Below, piece by piece: positions 35,452-45,500 of a DNA stretch of 64,000 bases; position 1 is the stretch's first letter; each line of letters opens with the position of its first letter. A program made the position numbers and the translations under genes. The DNA is from Pseudomonas reactans (lineage in GTDB: Bacteria; Pseudomonadota; Gammaproteobacteria; Pseudomonadales; Pseudomonadaceae), in assembly GCF_013385825.1 (NCBI RefSeq), contig NZ_JACAPG010000020.1, forward strand, positions 23,754 through 87,753, in the 5' to 3' direction. A model generated the notes under the pieces. That model saw nothing but the letters and a program-made list of their open reading frames with translations. It was not told the DNA's origin and searched no databases.

Positions 35452-35733
35452 ATGGAAATGCTCATCAATTTGTTAGTGCAGATCATCAGCGGGGCCGTCG
35501 GCGGCAACATCGCCGGCATGACCAAACAGAGCCTCGGGACCGGGCTCAATACCCTGATCGGCGGTGTCGGCGGGCTGGTGCTCGGCCAAGTCGTCGCGGC
35601 ACTCACGGGCACCTCGGGCGGCGAAGCCCTGGACGTGGCGGCAGTGGGCAGCAACATTGTCGGCGGTGGCGTCGGCGGACTGGTGCTGACGTGGGTGATT
35701 GGCTTCATCAAGCAAAAGATGGCGGCCAAATAA
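35452..35733 (+). CDS. Small glycine-rich membrane protein of unknown function
   Basis: A 93-residue hydrophobic protein with three or so helices broken by Gly-rich glycine-zipper stretches (GTGLNTLIGGVGGLVLGQV, VGSNIVGGGVGGLVL). It ends with a basic tail KQKMAAK. The ATG at 35452 has GGGAG in front. It has no enzymatic motif. Glycine-zipper proteins oligomerise in membranes, but the role here is unknown. It is followed by a 10-pair hairpin. Confidence 0.8.
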   Translation: MEMLINLLVQIISGAVGGNIAGMTKQSLGTGLNTLIGGVGGLVLGQVVAALTGTSGGEALDVAAVGSNIVGGGVGGLVLTWVIGFIKQKMAAK

Positions 35734-35740
35734 CCACCGT

Positions 35741-35764
35741 GTCACCGCCCTACGGGGCGGTGAC
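35741..35764. terminator. Hairpin between convergent small genes
   Basis: GTCACCGCCC (35741-35750) and GGGCGGTGAC (35755-35764) form a perfect ten-pair stem with a TACG loop. On the plus strand TTTCACTG follows. It lies in the 33-base gap between the two convergent genes and almost certainly ends at least the left one. Confidence 0.75.
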
Positions 35765-35766
35765 TT

Positions 35767-36054
35767 TCACTGAGTGCGGTCGTTATGCCCCAGGTCACGC
35801 TGCGGGTCGATCTGGTCACGTACGCGCTGCTTGAGCACCTTGGCCTCGGGAAAACCGCCGTCCGCCTTGCGCTCCCAAATCTGCACACCGTCGCAAGTGA
35901 TGCGAAACGCGCCGCCCGTGGCCGGTTCCAGCGACACCTTGCCCAAGTCATCGGCAAACGTACTCAGCAGTTCCTGCGCCAACCACGCGGCGCGCAGTAG
36001 CCACTGGCACTGGGTGCAATAGGTGATGACGATCTCGGGTTTGATCGAAGACAT
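35767..36054 (-). CDS. SelT/SelW/SelH (Rdx) family redox protein
   Basis: A 95-residue thioredoxin-like protein. The redox motif CxxC (YCTQCQWLLRAAWLAQELL) lies near the N terminus at Cys14 and Cys17, where eukaryotic relatives carry selenocysteine. The conserved GGAFRITCDG and a later ERKADGGFPEAKVLKQRVRD segment identify the Rdx family. The biochemical role is not settled in bacteria. It is a single gene convergent with the small membrane protein. Confidence 0.88.
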   Translation of the reverse strand: MSSIKPEIVITYCTQCQWLLRAAWLAQELLSTFADDLGKVSLEPATGGAFRITCDGVQIWERKADGGFPEAKVLKQRVRDQIDPQRDLGHNDRTQ

Positions 36055-36135
36055 AATTTGAGAGGCTCCAGGCGTAACGGGCTCAGCGGATCGAGTGGCT
36101 ATAATAGCGGCCTTTATCGCCCAGCCTCGAGATTC

Positions 36136-38328
36136 ATGATGCGCCGCCTGCTGTCCTGCCTGTTTCTGTGCCTACTCCCCCTTATCGCCGACGCCGTTGA
36201 ACCGCCACGCCCGAAAATCGGCCTGGTGCTGTCTGGCGGCGCCGCCCGTGGGCTGGCGCATATCGGCGTGCTCAAGGCGCTGGAAGAACAAGGCATTCAG
36301 ATCGATGCCATTGCCGGCACCAGCATGGGCGCGGTGATTGGCGGGCTGTACGCCTCGGGCTACAAGATCGATGAGTTGGAAAAACTGGCGCTGAGCATCG
36401 ACTGGCAACAGGCACTGTCCGACGCACCGCCTCGGGAAGACGTGCCGTTCCGGCGTAAGCAGGATGACCGGGATTTCCTAGTCAAACAGAAACTCAGCTT
36501 TCGCGACGATGGCAGCCTGGGCCTGCCACTGGGCGTAATCCAAGGCCAGAACCTGGCGTTGCTGCTGGAAAGCATGTTCGCCCACAGCAGCAACACGCGT
36601 AACTTCGACAAGCTGCCGATCCCCTTTCGCGCGGTGGCGACCGATATCACCACCGGCGAGAAAGTGGTGTTCCGCAAGGGCCACCTGCCCCAGGTGATCC
36701 GCGCCAGCATGTCGATCCCGGCGGTCTTCGCACCAGTGGAGCTGGACGGCCGGCTGCTGGTGGACGGTGGCATGACCGATAACATCCCGCTGGATGTGGC
36801 GCGGGAAATGGGCGTGGATATCGCCATCGTCGTCGACATCGGCACGCCTCTGCGTTCGCGCAAGCAACTGGCGACGGTGGTGGACGTGCTCAACCAGTCG
36901 ATCACCCTGATGACCCGGCGCAACTCTGAAGAACAACTCAAAGCCCTGCACCCCAAGGACGTGCTGATCCAGCCGCCCCTTGCTGCCTATGGGGTAACCG
37001 ACTTCGGCCGCGCCAAGGACATGATCGATGCCGGTTACCGCGCCACCCGCGCCCTCGATGCCCGCCTGGCCCACCTGCGCCCCGCCGAGCCGATCGACCC
37101 CCAACTGGTAGCCGCCCGCACCCCCGGCGAACGCACGCCGGTGATCACCGCCATCAACGTGGAGAACGACTCGAAAGTCAGCGACGACGTGATCCGCTAC
37201 TACATCCGCCAACCCTTGGGCGAGCCGCTCAACCTAGGTCGCCTGCAAACCGACATGGGCACCCTGTACGGCCTGGATTACTTCGAGCAGGTGCAATACC
37301 GCGTGGTAAAAAAGGGCCAGGACAATACTCTGGTGATCAGCGCGCGCGGCAAACGCAGCGGCACCGACTACCTGCGCCTGGGTTTGAACCTGTCGGATGA
37401 CATGCGCGGCGACAGCGCGTTCAACCTCGGCGCCAGCTACCGCATGAACGGCATCAACCGCCTCGGCGCCGAATGGCTGACGCGGGTGCAGATCGGTGAT
37501 CGCCAAGAGCTGTACAGCGAGTTCTACCAGCCAATGGACACGGGCTCGCGTTACTTCGTCGCGCCTTACATCAGCGCTCAAGCACAGAACGTCGAGCTGA
37601 TCCTGGACAACGATCCCATCTCAGAATATCGCTTGGAACGCTACGGCTTCGGCTTGAACGTAGGGCGGCAGATCGGCAACAGCGGCGAAATCCGCTTTGG
37701 CGTCGGCGAAGCCTGGGGCAAGGCGGACGTGCGCATCGGCGACCGGGATTTACCCAGTGTGAGTTTCAGCGAAGGCTTCTACGAGCTGAAGTACTCCTTC
37801 GACTCCCTGGACAACGTGTACTTCCCCCACACCGGCGAAGACATTGGCCTGGCGTACCGCGAATTCGAGCCGGGGCTGGGCTCGGACCAGCGCTATCGTC
37901 AATGGGAGTTCAAGCTCGACAAAGCCATGAGCCACGGCCCGGACACCCTGGTACTGGGTGGTCGCTACGGGCGCACACTGGATGATTCGGATGTGGTGAT
38001 TTCCAGCTTCCTGCTGGGCGGCGCGCGGCAGCTGTCGGGCTTTCGCCAGGACGCAATCTCGGGCCAGAACATCAGCCTGATGCGCGCGGTGTACTACCGC
38101 CGGCTCACACCGCGTTCGTACCTGCCGCTGGATTTCCCGCTGTACCTGGGAGCGTCACTTGAGCGTGGACGGGCGTGGAACAACGACAATGAATTCGACA
38201 GCGGGTATATCAACGCCGCGAGTATTTTCCTGGGGTTCGATACACCGCTGGGGCCGCTGAATTTCAGCTATGGGTTCAATGATGATAATCAGAAGGCGGT
38301 GTACCTGAACCTGGGGCAGACGTTCTAA
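36136..38328 (+). CDS. plpD: Patatin-like phospholipase with outer-membrane barrel (PlpD-type)
   Basis: A 730-residue protein with a signal peptide (residues 1-20, cut after ADA). The patatin domain (~25-310) has the oxyanion motif GGAARG, the catalytic GTSMG (Ser63) and the Asp in LVDGGMTDN (Asp210). A POTRA-like segment (~330-400) leads to a C-terminal BamA-type barrel ending in LNLGQTF with a terminal Phe, as expected for outer-membrane proteins. This is the type Vd layout of P. aeruginosa PlpD, where the lipase is moved to the cell surface. Start ATG at 36136 or 36139. Confidence 0.93.
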   Translation: MMRRLLSCLFLCLLPLIADAVEPPRPKIGLVLSGGAARGLAHIGVLKALEEQGIQIDAIAGTSMGAVIGGLYASGYKIDELEKLALSIDWQQALSDAPPREDVPFRRKQDDRDFLVKQKLSFRDDGSLGLPLGVIQGQNLALLLESMFAHSSNTRNFDKLPIPFRAVATDITTGEKVVFRKGHLPQVIRASMSIPAVFAPVELDGRLLVDGGMTDNIPLDVAREMGVDIAIVVDIGTPLRSRKQLATVVDVLNQSITLMTRRNSEEQLKALHPKDVLIQPPLAAYGVTDFGRAKDMIDAGYRATRALDARLAHLRPAEPIDPQLVAARTPGERTPVITAINVENDSKVSDDVIRYYIRQPLGEPLNLGRLQTDMGTLYGLDYFEQVQYRVVKKGQDNTLVISARGKRSGTDYLRLGLNLSDDMRGDSAFNLGASYRMNGINRLGAEWLTRVQIGDRQELYSEFYQPMDTGSRYFVAPYISAQAQNVELILDNDPISEYRLERYGFGLNVGRQIGNSGEIRFGVGEAWGKADVRIGDRDLPSVSFSEGFYELKYSFDSLDNVYFPHTGEDIGLAYREFEPGLGSDQRYRQWEFKLDKAMSHGPDTLVLGGRYGRTLDDSDVVISSFLLGGARQLSGFRQDAISGQNISLMRAVYYRRLTPRSYLPLDFPLYLGASLERGRAWNNDNEFDSGYINAASIFLGFDTPLGPLNFSYGFNDDNQKAVYLNLGQTF

Positions 38329-38348
38329 AAACGTCGTTCGCAAAACCA

Positions 38349-38438
38349 ATGTGGGAGCTGGCTTGCCTGCGATGCAGGCACCTCGATTTTTTCAGTTGCT
38401 CCGAGGTGACGCTATCGCAGGCAAGCCAGCTCCCACAT
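38349..38438. repeat. REPIN-like palindrome (class with GTGGGAGCTGGC arm)
   Basis: A perfect inverted pair of 25-base arms (38349-38373 and 38414-38438) begins ATGTGGGAGCTGGCTTGCC. Inside, CACCTCG and CGAGGTG form a second stem. It follows plpD and lies before the convergent MarR gene. The arm sequence differs from the other palindromes in the window, so it belongs to a different REP class. Confidence 0.88.
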
Positions 38439-38462
38439 TTTCGACCTGCGGCGTATGCAAGG

Positions 38463-38897
38463 TCAGGATTTTTCCAAGTTAGCCAGTATGTGCCCATGCA
38501 CGCGCATACACACGCTCAAGTCGGCTTCGTCCACGCCTACAAACAACTCATGGCGCAGGGCGGTGGCGATGGTTTCGATTTGTTCGATTAAAGGTCGGGC
38601 GGTGTCACACAGCAGGATGCGCTTGGCACGACGGTCTTCCACCACCGCCTGACGTTGCACCAGGCCCTGGCCTTCAAGGCTGTCCAGCAGGCGGGCCAGG
38701 GTTGGCCCTTCGACGCCGACGCTTTGCGCCAGCTCACGCTGGGTGGGTGCTTCTTCAAAACGAGCGAGGTGCAGCAGCACCAGCCAGCGCGCCTGGGACA
38801 GGCCTAGCCCGGCCAGGCGACGGTCCAGTTCTGCACGCCAACCACGGGACATCTGCGCCAACTGCATGCCAAATCGGTGTTGATCGGTTAACGGCAT
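38463..38897 (-). CDS. MarR-family regulator, SlyA-like
   Basis: A 144-residue winged-helix regulator. Recognition core: LSQARWLVLLHLARFEEAPTQRELAQSVGVEGPTLARLLDSLEGQGLVQRQ with the wing VVEDRRAKRILLCDTA. This matches SlyA/RovA more than other MarR groups. A SlyA-like operator lies 44 bases upstream of the start codon, suggesting autoregulation. The ligand and other targets are unknown. It is transcribed alone, between plpD and recQ. Confidence 0.9.
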   Translation of the reverse strand: MPLTDQHRFGMQLAQMSRGWRAELDRRLAGLGLSQARWLVLLHLARFEEAPTQRELAQSVGVEGPTLARLLDSLEGQGLVQRQAVVEDRRAKRILLCDTARPLIEQIETIATALRHELFVGVDEADLSVCMRVHGHILANLEKS

Positions 38898-38933
38898 AAA
38901 AAACTCATGTTTTAGACTGAAAATAAAGTGTGG

Positions 38934-38952
38934 CTAATTATTAGTCAGCTAA
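38934..38952. promoter_or_regulatory. SlyA-like operator upstream of the MarR/SlyA gene
   Basis: TTAGTCAGCTAA (38941-38952) matches the SlyA site TTAGCAAGCTAA at 10 of 12 bases. An overlapping perfect palindrome CTAATTATTAG lies at 38934-38944. Both are in the promoter region of the SlyA-like gene, in the position expected for autoregulation. Confidence 0.65.
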
Positions 38953-39018
38953 GCATGAGCTTCGCAAGTAGGCAAGAGTTGCTATGTACTGATTCGTTAC
39001 ATTGTCGTAATTGGCGCA

Positions 39019-41145
39019 CTAAATTTCGAATTCTGACTGCAAAGCCGCCCGCACGCAGTACAAAACACCTTCAGGAACACGCCCGGTAAACAGCGGAGCA
39101 ATCTCCGCCACAGGTGGCAATTCGCCCTCCCCGTCCAAGAAAGCATCCTGGATCTCGCCGAGCAGATCCTCCGGCAAATCAAGGGCTTGTTCCAAGGACA
39201 ACTGCTGCTTGCCGATGGATTCCGCAAGCAAGGTGTAGACGTTCTTCTCCGAGCATTGCAATTGGCCAGCGATCTGCATCGGGGTCATGCCAGCACGTGC
39301 CAGGCTGATCAGTTCGTGGCGAATATCGGCGACTTCCTTCGGTGCTTCAGCCTGGCCGCCGAGCACTTCTAGGAACGCCTGGCCGTAGCGCTCCAACTTG
39401 CGTGCACCGACGCCGCTGACCCTGGCCATTTCCGACATAGTCGTAGGTTGCTCGCGCAACATCTCCAACAGCGTCGAGTCGGGGAAAATAACGTACGGCG
39501 GCACGCTGTGTTCCTGAGCCAGTTTGCGGCGCAGGGTGCGCAGGGCTTCCCATTGTTCGCGTTCTTCGCCACGTACAAGCTGACTGGCCTGGCTGGTGCT
39601 GGTCTTGGCGGTGGTCTGCGGCTTGAGATCACGGCGCAGTTCCAGCGTCACTTCACCCTTGAGCAGCGGACGACAACTGTCGTTCAAGCGGAGGCCGCCG
39701 TACCCTTCGATGTCGATATCCACCAGGCCGCGCGCCACCATCTGCCGGAACAGCGAGCGCCACTCGCCTTCGGCGCGAGCCTTGCCGACGCCGTAGACCG
39801 AGAGTTTTTCATGGCCGAAGCTGCGTACCTTCTCGTTGTCCTTGCCCAGCAACACATCCACCAAGTGGCCGACGCCGTAACGCTGGCCGGTGCGATAGAT
39901 GGCGGACAAACCCTGGCGCGCCGGCTCGGTGGCGTCCCAGGTCTGCACGCCGTCCACGCAGTTGTCGCAATGGCCGCAAGGCTCGGGCATGTCTTCGTCG
40001 AAATACGCCAGCAAGGTCTGGCGACGGCACCGGGTTTCCTCACACAGCGAGAGCATCGCGTCGAGCTTGTGCTGCTCCAGACGCTTGTGACGCTCGTCGC
40101 CTTCGGAGTTCTGCAGCATCTGCTTGAGCATCACCACATCTTGCAGGCCGTAGACCATCCACGCATCCGCCGGCAGGCCATCACGGCCGGCACGACCGGT
40201 TTCCTGGTAGTACGCCTCAAGGGATTTTGGCAGGTCCATGTGCGCAACAAATCGCACGTTGGATTTATCGATACCCATGCCGAACGCAATGGTGGCCACC
40301 ATGATCAGGCCTTCCTCGTTGAGGAAGCGTTTCTGGTGAGCCGAACGCGTGTCGTTGGGCAGGCCGGCGTGATACGGCAACGCCGGATAGCCTTGCTCGC
40401 AGAGAAACGCAGCCACTTCATCGACCTTCTTGCGCGACAGGCAATAGACGATGCCCGCATCGCTGCGCCGCTCGGAAAGGAACGCCAGCAACTGTTTGCG
40501 CGGCTGCTCCTTGGGCACGATACGGTAGAAAATATTCGGTCGGTCAAAGCTCGACAGGAAGCGCTCGGCGTTCTGCAGATGCAGGCGCTCGACGATTTCT
40601 TCGCGGGTACGCTTGTCGGCAGTGGCGGTCAGGGCAATGCGCGGCACATCGGGAAACAGCTCCGCCAATTGGCCAAGCTGCAAATATTCGCGACGGAAGT
40701 CATGACCCCATTGCGACACGCAGTGAGCTTCATCAATCGCGAACAGGGCGATTTCCAGGCTCTGCAAAAAAGCCAGCATGCGCGGCTGCACCAGACGCTC
40801 GGGGGCCAGGTACAGCATCTTCACTTCACCGCGCTTGATGCGAGCGGCGAGGTCACGCTGCTGTTCGGCACTGAGGGTGGAGTTCAACGATGCGGCGGCG
40901 ACACCCAGCTCTTCCAGGGTTGCCACCTGGTCGTCCATCAATGCAATCAAAGGCGACACCACCACAGCCAGGCCATTGCGCAACAGCGCCGGCACCTGAA
41001 AGCACAACGATTTACCGCCGCCGGTAGGCATCAGCACCAGGGCGTCACCGCCACTGGCCACGCGCTCAATGATCGCACCCTGGCGGCCACGAAAACTGTC
41101 GTAGCCGAAGATGTCCTTGAGGACGCGTTGTGCCTGTTCGAGCAT
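39019..41145 (-). CDS. recQ: ATP-dependent DNA helicase RecQ
   Basis: A 708-residue 3'-5' helicase. Walker A is MPTGGGKS with Lys45, and the DEAH box is at 138-141 (AIDEAHCVSQWG). The zinc-binding RQC region has four cysteines in CRRQTLLAYF...CGHCDNC, and the HRDC domain lies around 530-600. I chose the ATG at 41145 (MLEQAQRVLK) since GGAG precedes it and the family begins here; a longer frame to 41241 adds unrelated residues. It has an extra C-terminal tail of ~100 residues with a helix-turn-helix-like segment (LQCSEKNVYTLLAES), seen in pseudomonads. Confidence 0.96.
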   Translation of the reverse strand: MLEQAQRVLKDIFGYDSFRGRQGAIIERVASGGDALVLMPTGGGKSLCFQVPALLRNGLAVVVSPLIALMDDQVATLEELGVAAASLNSTLSAEQQRDLAARIKRGEVKMLYLAPERLVQPRMLAFLQSLEIALFAIDEAHCVSQWGHDFRREYLQLGQLAELFPDVPRIALTATADKRTREEIVERLHLQNAERFLSSFDRPNIFYRIVPKEQPRKQLLAFLSERRSDAGIVYCLSRKKVDEVAAFLCEQGYPALPYHAGLPNDTRSAHQKRFLNEEGLIMVATIAFGMGIDKSNVRFVAHMDLPKSLEAYYQETGRAGRDGLPADAWMVYGLQDVVMLKQMLQNSEGDERHKRLEQHKLDAMLSLCEETRCRRQTLLAYFDEDMPEPCGHCDNCVDGVQTWDATEPARQGLSAIYRTGQRYGVGHLVDVLLGKDNEKVRSFGHEKLSVYGVGKARAEGEWRSLFRQMVARGLVDIDIEGYGGLRLNDSCRPLLKGEVTLELRRDLKPQTTAKTSTSQASQLVRGEEREQWEALRTLRRKLAQEHSVPPYVIFPDSTLLEMLREQPTTMSEMARVSGVGARKLERYGQAFLEVLGGQAEAPKEVADIRHELISLARAGMTPMQIAGQLQCSEKNVYTLLAESIGKQQLSLEQALDLPEDLLGEIQDAFLDGEGELPPVAEIAPLFTGRVPEGVLYCVRAALQSEFEI

Positions 41146-41420
41146 GTAAAACTCCAAAATAGTGCCGAAATCCCTCTGTACAGGCTGGCCGAAAAAAACC
41201 GCTTTCACGGGAAATAATCCGTAAGCGAAGTTTTCGCGCACTGGGCTTGGCCTGCAAGGGCATCACAAAACGCGGCAGTATACCCGAGCGCTCCCCGGCA
41301 AAGGGCGCCACTGACGAATAGCGAGCGCTATCTAAAACCTGGCAAATATGCAGTGCGGCTGGCCTGTGCGCTCAAGAAAGCCTAGAATTCAGCATCGTTT
41401 ATTCCCAAGGTAGTCCTTCA

Positions 41421-42008
41421 ATGTCCTTCGCTGAGCAACTAACCCGCCTGCAAGCCTTCCTCGACGCCGATGAGCTGCATGACGAGGCGCTGGACTACGT
41501 GGCCGCCCACGGCTACCTGACCGCCCTGTCGATCTGCTCCGACGTCGTCCCCGACCGTGAATGGATCGACGCGCTGTTCGCCGAAGAGCCGCACTACACC
41601 GACGCTGCCCAACGCGAAGAAATCGAATCCACCCTGCTGGCCCTCAAGGCCCACATCGGTCGCCAACTGGCCTCCGACGAGGAATTCGAGCTGCCATGCG
41701 AACTGGACCTGGGCGAAGAACCGGATGACTCCGACCTGCGCGGCTGGTGCATCGGCTTCATGGAAGGCGTGTTCCTGCGCGAAGCCGCCTGGTTTGAAAC
41801 CGCCGAGGAAGAAGTCAGCGAAATGCTGTTGCCGATCATGGTCGGTTCGGGCCTGTTCGACGACCAGCCTGAGTTCGCCGACATTGCCGCCGACGCCAAC
41901 CTGATGGACGACATGATCGTTCAGATCCCGGAAGCCCTGACCGCGCTGTACCTGCTGTGCAACGCACCTGACGAAAAACCGGCGATCCTCAAGCCACGTC
42001 ACCACTGA
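41421..42008 (+). CDS. YecA/UPF0149 family protein
   Basis: A 195-residue acidic protein of the UPF0149 family. It has the N-terminal LDADELHDEALDYVAAHGYLTALSIC segment and the WCIGFMEGVFL motif. It lacks the C-terminal SEC-C zinc motif found in E. coli YecA, ending in KPAILKPRHH instead. Its function is unknown. It is divergent from recQ with a 275-base gap and directly precedes the DUF454 gene. Confidence 0.87.
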   Translation: MSFAEQLTRLQAFLDADELHDEALDYVAAHGYLTALSICSDVVPDREWIDALFAEEPHYTDAAQREEIESTLLALKAHIGRQLASDEEFELPCELDLGEEPDDSDLRGWCIGFMEGVFLREAAWFETAEEEVSEMLLPIMVGSGLFDDQPEFADIAADANLMDDMIVQIPEALTALYLLCNAPDEKPAILKPRHH

Positions 42009-42028
42009 GTCGCTTGCCCGTGACACCC

Positions 42029-42412
42029 ATGGGCAATCGCTCTCTGCTCCTGCGCTACCTGCTCCTGGCCATCGGCTGGCTCAGTGTAGCGTTGGGGGTG
42101 ATCGGCATTTTCCTACCGGTATTGCCGACTACGCCCTTCCTGCTCCTTGCTGCCGCCTGCTTCGCCCGAAGCTCCCCGCGTTTCTACCAGTGGCTGGTGC
42201 AACACCCACGCCTGGGCCCCTGGATCCGTGATTACCTGGACGGCAACGGCATTCCCCTTAAAGGCAAGGTCTACGCCATCGGCCTAATGTGGCTGAGTAT
42301 CGGCGTGTCCTGCTACTGGGTGCCACTACCGTGGGCGCGTGGCTTCATGCTGACCAGCGCCGTGCTGGTGACGATCTACATCCTGCGTCAGAAAACCCTG
42401 CCGCCGCGCTGA
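42029..42412 (+). CDS. DUF454 (YbaN-like) inner-membrane protein
   Basis: A 127-residue membrane protein of the DUF454 family. It shows the family signature GVIGIFLPVLPTTPFLLLAAACFARSSPRFYQWL and two to three hydrophobic helices. It follows the UPF0149 gene by about 20 bases and is probably co-transcribed. Starts at TTG 42014, GTG 42020 and ATG 42029 are possible; I chose the ATG because its N terminus fits YbaN, but no ribosome site settles the choice. Function unknown. Confidence 0.85.
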   Translation: MGNRSLLLRYLLLAIGWLSVALGVIGIFLPVLPTTPFLLLAAACFARSSPRFYQWLVQHPRLGPWIRDYLDGNGIPLKGKVYAIGLMWLSIGVSCYWVPLPWARGFMLTSAVLVTIYILRQKTLPPR

Positions 42413-42530
42413 ACGCCCCTGCGACATTCGATCCCACACGACCTTGGTCGACACTGACTAACCCCAAGCATCATGCGAGACTGTCCAACCGGGCCCGGAA
42501 TGCCCGGGTGTTCTCATGCTCGGAGTTACC

Positions 42531-45500
42531 ATGACGCTGTCCAGCGGGCTGATCGCCGCCGTTGCCTTGGCCTATATGGCCATTATGTTTGCCATCGCCT
42601 TCTACGGTGACCGCCGTCGTGCGCCATTGCCGCCGCGCATGCGTGCCTGGGTGTATAGCCTGTCGCTGGCGGTTTACTGCACCAGTTGGACGTTCTTCGG
42701 AGCTGTAGGCCAGGCTGCCGAACAGTTGTGGGCTTTTTTACCAATCTATCTCGGGCCCGTGTTGCTGCTGGTATTGGCACCTTGGGTGTTGCAGAAGATG
42801 ATCCTGATCAGCAAGCAGGAAAACATCACCTCCATCGCCGACTTTATTGCGGCACGCTACGGCAAATCCCAATCCCTCGCCGTGGTGGTCGCCCTGATCT
42901 GCCTGGTCGGCGTACTGCCCTATATCGCCCTGCAACTCAAAGGCATCGTGCTGGGGGTCAACCTGCTGATCGGCGCCGGCGCCGACACCACCGGCACCCG
43001 CGCCCAGGACACCGCACTGATCGTGTCGCTGGTGCTGGCGCTGTTCACCATCGTATTTGGTACGCGCAACCTTGATGCCACCGAGCACCACCGTGGCATG
43101 GTGCTGGCGATTGCGTTTGAATCGCTGGTCAAGCTGTTCGCGTTTCTGGCGGTCGGCGCGTTTGTGACCTACGGCCTGTACGACGGCTTCGGCGACCTGT
43201 TCAGCCAGGCCATGCTCGCGCCACGGCTGGAGGAATACTGGAAAGAGACCGTCAACTGGCCGTCGATGGTGGTGCAGACCGGTGTGGCCATGATGGCGAT
43301 CATCTGCCTGCCTCGACAGTTTCATGTCACGGTGGTGGAGAACATCGACCCGCAGGACCTGCGCCTGGCCAAGTGGGTGTTTCCCGCCTATCTGATTCTT
43401 GCCGCACTGTTTGTAGTACCGATCGCCTTGGGCGGCAAGATGATGCTGCCCAGCTCGGTACTGCCGGACTCCTACGTGATCAGCCTGCCGATGGCCGAAG
43501 CTCATCCCGCGCTGGCCGTGTTGGCATTTATCGGTGGCGCATCAGCCGCCACCGGCATGGTCATCGTGGCAAGCATCGCCTTGTCGACCATGGTATCCAA
43601 CGACATGCTGCTGCCCTGGCTGCTGCGTCGTTCCAGCGCCGAGCGGCCGTTCGAAGTGTTCCGCCACTGGATGCTGTCGGTACGCCGCGTGAGCATCGTG
43701 ATCATTCTGTTACTGGCTTATGTCAGCTATCGCCTGCTGGGCTCCACCGCGAGCCTGGCGACCATCGGCCAGATCGCCTTTGCCGCCGTGACGCAACTGG
43801 CTCCGGCCATGCTCGGTGCGTTGTATTGGAAACAAGCCAACCGACGCGGGGTGTTTGCCGGGCTGGCAGCTGGTACTTTCCTGTGGTTCTACACCTTGGT
43901 CCTACCGGTGACGGCGAAAAGCCTGGGCTGGTCCCTCAGCCTTTTCCCAGGATTGACGTGGATGCATTCCCACCCGCTGGGTCTGTCCGTCACCTCATTG
44001 ACCTTGGGCACCGTGTTCTCCCTGGCGGGTAACTTCACGCTGTTTGTGTGGGTGTCGATGCTGTCCCGCACGCGGGTATCCGAGCACTGGCAAGCCGGAC
44101 GTTTCATCGGCCAGGAAATCAGCCAACGTGCCAGCGCTCGCTCGATGCTGTCGGTGCAAATCAGCGACTTGCTCAGCCTGGCGGCGCGCTTTGTCGGTGA
44201 AGAACGCGCCCAGCAAAGCTTTATCCGCTTCGCCTATCGCCAGGGCAAAGGCTTCAACCCTAACCAGAATGCCGACAATGATTGGATCGCCCATACCGAG
44301 CGGCTATTGGCTGGCGTGCTGGGGGCATCTTCGACACGTGCGGTCGTAAAAGCCGCCATCGAAGGGCGGGAAATGCAGCTGGAAGACGTAGTCCGCATCG
44401 CCGACGAAGCGTCGGAAGTGTTGCAATTCAACCGCGCATTACTACAAGGCGCCATCGAGAACATTACCCAGGGCATCAGCGTGGTCGACCAGTCCCTCAA
44501 GTTGGTGGCCTGGAACCGGCGTTATCTGGAGCTGTTCAACTACCCGGACGGCCTGATCAGCGTGGGTCGACCTATCGCCGACATCATCCGCTACAACGCC
44601 GAACGCGGCCTGTGCGGACCGGGCGAGGCCGAAGTGCATGTGGCGCGACGGCTGCATTGGATGCGCCAGGGCCGCGCGCACACCTCCGAGCGCTTGTTCC
44701 CCAATGGCCGGGTGATCGAGTTGATCGGCAACCCGATGCCCGGCGGCGGTTTTGTGATGAGTTTCACCGACATTACCGCGTTCCGAGAAGCCGAGCAGGC
44801 GCTCACCGAGGCCAACGAAGGTTTGGAACAACGGGTGACCGAGCGCACCCATGAACTGTCGCAACTCAATGTGGCGCTCACCGACGCCAAGGGCGTGGCC
44901 GAGTCCGCCAGCCAGTCGAAGACCCGCTTCCTGGCGGCGGTCAGCCATGACTTGATGCAACCTTTGAATGCCGCACGCCTGTTTTCCGCCGCCCTCTCCC
45001 ACCAGAACGACGGCCTCTCCAGCGAAGCCCGGCAATTGGTGCATCACCTGGACAGCTCATTGCGTTCCGCCGAAGACCTGATCAGCGACCTGCTGGATAT
45101 CTCACGCCTGGAAAACGGCAAGATCAATCCGCAGCGCCAGCCGTTCGTACTCAACGAACTGTTCGACACCTTGGGCGCGGAGTTCAAGGCGCTGGCCCAG
45201 GAACAAGGCCTGCGTTTCCGCCTGCGCGGCAGTCGCTTGCGCGTCGACAGCGACATCAAGTTGCTGCGGCGCATCCTGCAGAATTTTCTCACCAACGCTT
45301 TCCGTTATGCCGACGGCCCGGTGCTGCTTGGCGTACGCCGACGCAAGGGCGAGCTGTGCCTGGAAGTGTGGGACCGTGGCCCCGGTATCCCGCTGGATAA
45401 ACAGAAGGTGATCTTCGAAGAATTCAAGCGCTTGGACAGCCACCAGACCCGCGCAGAGAAAGGCCTGGGCCTGGGCCTGGCAATCGCCGACGGCTTATGT

